From NCBI GenBank assembly GCA_021790295.1, contig JAJYIC010000011.1, positions 1 through 9,255 of the forward strand: 9,255 nucleotides of DNA, read 5' to 3'. Below, in pieces: positions 6,491-9,255 of the stretch. The position numbers were made by a program, and so were the translations under genes. The stretch's first letter is position 1. Each line of letters starts with the position of its first letter. The stretch comes from Pseudomonadota bacterium. Lineage in GTDB: Bacteria > Pseudomonadota > Alphaproteobacteria > ATCC43930 > CGMCC-115725. The notes beneath the pieces were generated by a model. The model searched no databases. It saw only the letters and a list, made by a program, of their open reading frames with translations, and was not told where the DNA came from.

Positions 6491-7348
6491 TCAACTCTCG
6501 ACGGTGCGCCGCTCCACCGCGAGCATCGCCTCGAGGCCGATCGTCTCGTGCACCCGCGCCTGCTCGGCTGCGGGGTCGCGGCCAAGATTGGGGTCGTTCT
6601 CACCGCGGGCAAGGCTGCGGTAACACTCGCCGAGCGCTTTATGCATGCTGAAGAACGGGGTCATCGAATCGACGAGGAGGCGAAAGCCGAGCGCGAAAAG
6701 CTCCCTTTGCGAAAGAGGGCTTTGAGCAAGGCCGCCCGGTCCGGTCATAAACATCAGAGGCGGCGGCAGGCGCTCGCCGACGGCGCGCAGGTGCTCGGGT
6801 TCGCGCGTCGTCACATAAAGGATGTCGGCGCCGGCGCGGTGCAAGGCTTCCCCGCGCCGCAAGGCCTCGTCGAGGCCGGCGTTGCGAGCGGCATTGGTGC
6901 GGCCGATGATCAAGAGATCGCCCTCGCGCCGCGCCGCCGCCGCTTCGGCGATCTTCGCGACCATCAGTTCGAGAGGGATGATGTGCTCGATGCCGATGTG
7001 GTGATGGGCGCGTTTCGGCAGGATCTGATCCTCGATCTCGATCGCCGCGAAACCGGCCGCCTCGCTCATCGCGATCGTGCGGTGGATGTGCATCGGGTCG
7101 CCCCAGCCGCAGGCGGCGTCGAGGATTAAAGGAAGGTTCGAGACGGTGCGGATCTCGATCCCCGCCGAGACCATCTCGCTCAGAGAAAGGTTTGCTTCCG
7201 TGCCGCATTTGATGTAGCCCATCGCGCCGCCGCCGAGGTAAAGGGCGGCAAAGCCCGCCGCCGCGGCAATCCTCGCCGAAATCGGATCGAAGACGAGAGG
7301 GGCGAAGACCGGTTCGGGCCCCGCGAGCAGCCTTTTCAGATCGTTCAT
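6491..7348 (-). CDS. Isocitrate lyase/PEP mutase superfamily enzyme (possible oxaloacetate decarboxylase or C-C lyase)
   Basis: A 285-residue protein of the PEP mutase/isocitrate lyase TIM-barrel superfamily, whose members make or break C-C or P-C bonds next to an alpha-keto acid and often release pyruvate. The barrel begins VFDPISARIAAAAGFAALYLGG (19-40). The metal-site strand reads LDAACGWGDP (76-85) where the family norm is DADTGYG, so the second aspartate is alanine (A79). EIEDQ (104-108) is kept. The catalytic-loop region reads PKRAHHHIG (111-119) where isocitrate and methylisocitrate lyases carry K[KR]CGH, so the catalytic cysteine is missing. It is therefore unlikely to be an isocitrate or methylisocitrate lyase; its length and the histidines resemble the oxaloacetate-decarboxylase-like branch. 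The start is ATG 7348 with GGAGG ten bases upstream. It lies between two gaps and probably has its own transcript or reads through from the HiPIP gene. The substrate is not determined. Confidence 0.85.
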   Translation of the reverse strand: MNDLKRLLAGPEPVFAPLVFDPISARIAAAAGFAALYLGGGAMGYIKCGTEANLSLSEMVSAGIEIRTVSNLPLILDAACGWGDPMHIHRTIAMSEAAGFAAIEIEDQILPKRAHHHIGIEHIIPLELMVAKIAEAAAARREGDLLIIGRTNAARNAGLDEALRRGEALHRAGADILYVTTREPEHLRAVGERLPPPLMFMTGPGGLAQSPLSQRELFALGFRLLVDSMTPFFSMHKALGECYRSLARGENDPNLGRDPAAEQARVHETIGLEAMLAVERRTVES

Positions 7349-7397
7349 CTCTGGCGTTCCTCCGGCGCCGCCCGGACCGCGAGAAGGGAAAGCCGCG

Positions 7398-7412
7398 CCC
7401 GGGCAAGCCGGG
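7398..7412 (-). terminator. Weak GC hairpin between the HiPIP gene and the lyase-family gene
   Basis: On the minus strand this reads CCCGG-CTTGC-CCGGG, a five-base-pair stem with a five-base loop, followed after CGCGG by a pyrimidine-rich CTTTCCCTTCTC. It could end the molybdoenzyme-chaperone-HiPIP transcript. The tract is not a clean T-run and the stem is short, so confidence is low. The remainder of the gap (7349-7482) contains no credible gene. Confidence 0.25.
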
Positions 7413-7414
7413 AA

Positions 7415-7443
7415 AGGCTAGCGCGCAGAGAGGCCCCGGTAAA
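7415..7443 (-). promoter_or_regulatory. Weak sigma-70-like promoter candidate for the lyase-family gene
   Basis: On the minus strand TTTACC (7443-7438, four of six matches to TTGACA) and TAGCCT (7420-7415, three of six matches to TATAAT) are separated by exactly 17 bases. This would give a leader of about 60 bases before ATG 7348. It overlaps no gene, but such matches arise by chance, and a GC hairpin sits at the expected start site. Confidence 0.25.
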
Positions 7444-7482
7444 GCGCGCGGCGCCACCCTCGGCGAGCGCTCCTGTCTCGAT

Positions 7483-7794
7483 TCAGCAGCTGTTCGAGGG
7501 ATTCTTCTCGGCCCAGACGATGCAATACCCTTGCGCCTTGATCCGCCCGGCGACGATCTGGCAATGCCCCGGCTCTGCCGGGTCTTTCGCCGCGAGGTAA
7601 TGGGCGCAGTTGGCGCAATGTTTGTGGCCGTAAGGATGATCCTGATAGGAGACCGCCCCTTTTGCCAATTTCGCTTCGGCCTTGGCGAAGGCAAAACGGG
7701 CCGTTCCGGCAAAAAGGCCGGCGGCGCAACAGTAAAGCCATTGGCGCCGGGTCGGACCTTTCGCGCTTGCGGATTGCGCTTGCCGCTCACGCAT
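7483..7794 (-). CDS. High-potential iron-sulfur protein (HiPIP), Tat-exported
   Basis: A 103-residue precursor of a small periplasmic one-electron carrier with a single [4Fe-4S]3+/2+ cluster. The four ligands are C60, C63, C78 and C91, in the HiPIP pattern C-x2-C-x14-C-x12-C, with the family's YQDHP before the first pair and a G-x-I-x3-G-Y-C-x2-W block at the last. The N-terminus carries a twin-arginine motif TRRQWL (15-20), a hydrophobic stretch (about 21-36) and an AFA cleavage site near residue 37, leaving a mature protein of about 66 residues. Tat export fits a cluster inserted before secretion. An extra cysteine, C103, is the last residue. I chose ATG 7794 because it overlaps the chaperone stop by 8 bases and places the Tat motif normally; ATG 7836 would add 14 residues. 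As the last gene of a molybdoenzyme operon it is a likely redox partner of that enzyme, though HiPIPs can also serve photosynthetic or respiratory chains. Confidence 0.9.
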   Translation of the reverse strand: MRERQAQSASAKGPTRRQWLYCCAAGLFAGTARFAFAKAEAKLAKGAVSYQDHPYGHKHCANCAHYLAAKDPAEPGHCQIVAGRIKAQGYCIVWAEKNPSNSC

Positions 7795-8422
7795 GGAGAG
7801 AGGCTTCGGACACGGGGCGATTCGAGGCCGCCCCATAACGTAAGCGCGCCTCTACCAGCGCCTCTTCGACGGCTGCGGCGACGGCTTCGAGATAGGCGCT
7901 TCCGCTCCCTTTGAGGAGGCTGCAGAAAAGGTCGAGCCAATCTCCCGCATGCTCGGAAAGGAAAGCGGCAAGGACGCCGTCGGCTGCGGCGTTCTCTCCC
8001 TCTTCCGCTTCCCGGGAGGCGACGAGCCCCGAAAGATAGGCGAGCACGACGCCCGCCTGGTCGAGAGGGCGATGGGGTCCTTGCAGCATCGGGTCGATCT
8101 CGAGACGCAAAGGATCGAAGCCGGCGGCCTCGTACCAGGGCGCCAAACCGTCGCCGCCGTCATATCGGGGAGGCGGGAAATGCCACCAGTCTTCCTTCCC
8201 GCCTTTCACCAGCTTTCCTTCTCCAAGGACATGGGCATAAGAGGGCAGAAAGCGTCCCGACTGAGGCACGCACAGCACATCGTAAAAATTCTGCCTTGCC
8301 TCCTCGCCATCGAGCTCGAGGCCGGCGCCTTCCTTGAGAGCCGCCAGAACCGCGCTCTCGGGGGGGCGCAAAAGGAAGGCGGCGGACGCGGCAAGCAGGC
8401 GCGAAAGCGCCGGATCAGACAT
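7787..8422 (-). CDS. TorD/DmsD-family molybdoenzyme maturation chaperone
   Basis: A 211-residue, mostly alpha-helical cytoplasmic protein of the TorD/NarJ chaperone family, which binds the leader or body of a molybdoenzyme, aids cofactor insertion and delays Tat export until folding is complete. The clearest signature is NFYDVLCVPQSGRFLPSYAH (45-64), matching the family's FYDLFFVP.SG.Y.PPYE block, followed by LAPWYEAAGFDP (93-104), matching Y...GF. The usual PDH..EL helix is degenerate (PHRPLDQAGVVLAYLSGL, 116-133). Length is typical of the family. The ATG at 8422 overlaps the molybdoenzyme stop by 8 bases and has no clear Shine-Dalgarno of its own, which suggests translational coupling. Its position directly after a molybdopterin oxidoreductase gene makes that enzyme its client. 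Assignment rests on motif resemblance plus context. Confidence 0.82.
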   Translation of the reverse strand: MSDPALSRLLAASAAFLLRPPESAVLAALKEGAGLELDGEEARQNFYDVLCVPQSGRFLPSYAHVLGEGKLVKGGKEDWWHFPPPRYDGGDGLAPWYEAAGFDPLRLEIDPMLQGPHRPLDQAGVVLAYLSGLVASREAEEGENAAADGVLAAFLSEHAGDWLDLFCSLLKGSGSAYLEAVAAAVEEALVEARLRYGAASNRPVSEASLHA

Positions 8423-9255
8423 TGAGAGCGATCTTTTCGATGCGCGCGCGCGTGTTGAAAAAGACGACGCTGCCGCCGGTCATATCCATCAGCGACATCT
8501 CTTCGACATCGGGATCGCGCCGCATGATCGGGTTGAGATGGATGCCGGTGCGGCGGACGCGGTCGCCTTCGATGCGGTTGCCGCCCATCCGGTAGTTGCT
8601 CGCGCCGTAACCCCAATGGCCGTAGCCGACATTGAAGGCGATGACCCCGGGGCGTATGCCCTCGATCACCCGCGCCATGCCTTGGCGCTTGCCGTGAGGG
8701 GTAATGACCCACACCCTCTCGCCGTCGCGGATGCCGAGGCGGCGCGCATCCTCGGCGGCGATCTTGATGCCGTTGTCGGGGGCGATCTGCCGCAGAACAT
8801 AGTTCGAGGAAAGCCGCGAATGCGACTGCAAGGCCCCTTTGAGGGTGATGATGGTAAACGGCCACTCTTTATAGTCGTCGAGCTGTTCGAGAGGCTTGCC
8901 GAGTGCGGTCGCGGGAGGAACCCAACGGGTCGTGCCGTGGAAATAGGCGCCGGTCATGCTGTTGCGGGTGATCGCGGTCTCTTCGGCATAAAAGTGCAGG
9001 CTCTTCGTAAAGCGGTAGGCGAGCGCGCCGCCTTTGCGGGCGCCGCTTGCGGGTTCGAAGCGCCCTCCGCGCACCATCACGCCCTCGACCTTCGGCCATT
9101 CCGAAGGCTTCAAGGCGGCTTCGAACTCCTTGCGGAAAGGCGCGAGATCGGCGATGGCGATCTCCTCGGTGCTTGCTTCCGGCACCTCGTCGCCAGCGAC
9201 CCCTTTGGTAAAGGCGAGGTTTGCAGTGGCTTTCAGATACCAATCCTCGCGCCGG
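8415..9255 (-). CDS. Molybdopterin oxidoreductase, DMSO-reductase family, C-terminal part (truncated by window edge)
   Basis: The last 279 residues of a large catalytic subunit that binds molybdenum or tungsten bis-pyranopterin guanine dinucleotide; the N-terminal Fe-S, active-site and Tat regions lie outside the window. The visible part contains the molybdopterin-dinucleotide-binding beta-barrel domain (about visible residues 128-253): EWPFTIITLKGALQSHSR, then EDARRLGIRDGERVWVITPHG, then GVIAFNVGYGHWGYGAS, the typical order of this domain. The tail GGSVVFFNTRARIEKIAL resembles that of tetrathionate-reductase or sulfur-compound reductase-like (TtrA-type) enzymes, but the substrate cannot be named from this fragment; arsenic- or other oxyanion-linked enzymes are also possible. 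The frame is open to the window edge, so a GTG at 9185 is internal, not a start. It is followed with 8-base overlap by its probable chaperone and then by a HiPIP. Confidence 0.88.
   Translation of the reverse strand, partial: RREDWYLKATANLAFTKGVAGDEVPEASTEEIAIADLAPFRKEFEAALKPSEWPKVEGVMVRGGRFEPASGARKGGALAYRFTKSLHFYAEETAITRNSMTGAYFHGTTRWVPPATALGKPLEQLDDYKEWPFTIITLKGALQSHSRLSSNYVLRQIAPDNGIKIAAEDARRLGIRDGERVWVITPHGKRQGMARVIEGIRPGVIAFNVGYGHWGYGASNYRMGGNRIEGDRVRRTGIHLNPIMRRDPDVEEMSLMDMTGGSVVFFNTRARIEKIALNV

Noticed and set aside
5251..6651. Plus-strand open frame opposite the flavoprotein gene and the following gap
   Set aside because: Composition is typical of an antisense shadow, there is no convincing start signal or domain, and it overlaps a firmly identified gene.
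6639..7940. Minus-strand alternative frame spanning the lyase-family, gap and HiPIP genes
   Set aside because: It runs across two recognisable proteins in a different frame and is dominated by Arg, Pro and Ser, as expected from out-of-frame GC-rich sequence.

Overview
The window is GC-rich with many 4- to 8-base gene overlaps, and every supported gene lies on the minus strand. The gene families (pyruvate:ferredoxin oxidoreductase, high-potential iron-sulfur protein, molybdopterin oxidoreductase with a TorD-type chaperone) and an FNR/FixK-like box suggest a facultatively or strictly anaerobic member of the Pseudomonadota. A purple-bacterial, methanotroph-like or other alphaproteobacterial relative is plausible, but the sequence does not fix the species. 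I see no tRNA, rRNA, CRISPR array, insertion sequence or transposase.

In transcription order (right to left) the window falls into three blocks. Block 1 (9255-7483) has the C-terminal 279 residues of a DMSO-reductase-family molybdopterin oxidoreductase, cut by the window edge. It is followed by a TorD-family maturation chaperone and a small Tat-exported HiPIP. Both junctions overlap by 8 bases, so these three are almost certainly one translationally coupled operon, probably for a periplasmic redox enzyme whose electrons pass through the HiPIP. Block 2 (7348-6491) is a single isocitrate lyase/PEP mutase superfamily enzyme, set off by gaps of 134 and 229 bases. Block 3 (6261-18) is a tight operon of three genes: an FAD/NAD(P) iron-sulfur flavoprotein with a C-terminal 2[4Fe-4S] ferredoxin domain, a full-length homodimeric PFOR (NifJ type), and a dihydroorotate-dehydrogenase-like FMN-barrel protein. 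The first two genes overlap by 4 bases and the third starts 29 bases after the second. A well-formed FNR/FixK-like palindrome with a weak -10 element lies about 90 bases before block 3.

The likely joint role of block 3 is oxygen-controlled conversion between pyruvate and acetyl-CoA plus CO2, with electrons exchanged between low-potential ferredoxin centres and NAD(P)(H). The most interesting reading is that the flavoprotein and the FMN-barrel protein together carry the same module types as dihydropyrimidine dehydrogenase (N-terminal Fe-S, FAD/NAD(P)H, FMN barrel, 2[4Fe-4S]), but split on either side of a PFOR. The FMN-barrel protein has lost the catalytic cysteine of true dihydroorotate dehydrogenases. 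This raises the possibility of an electron-transfer or electron-confurcating PFOR complex rather than pyrimidine metabolism. That is inference, not shown by the sequence. No gap exceeds 300 bases.
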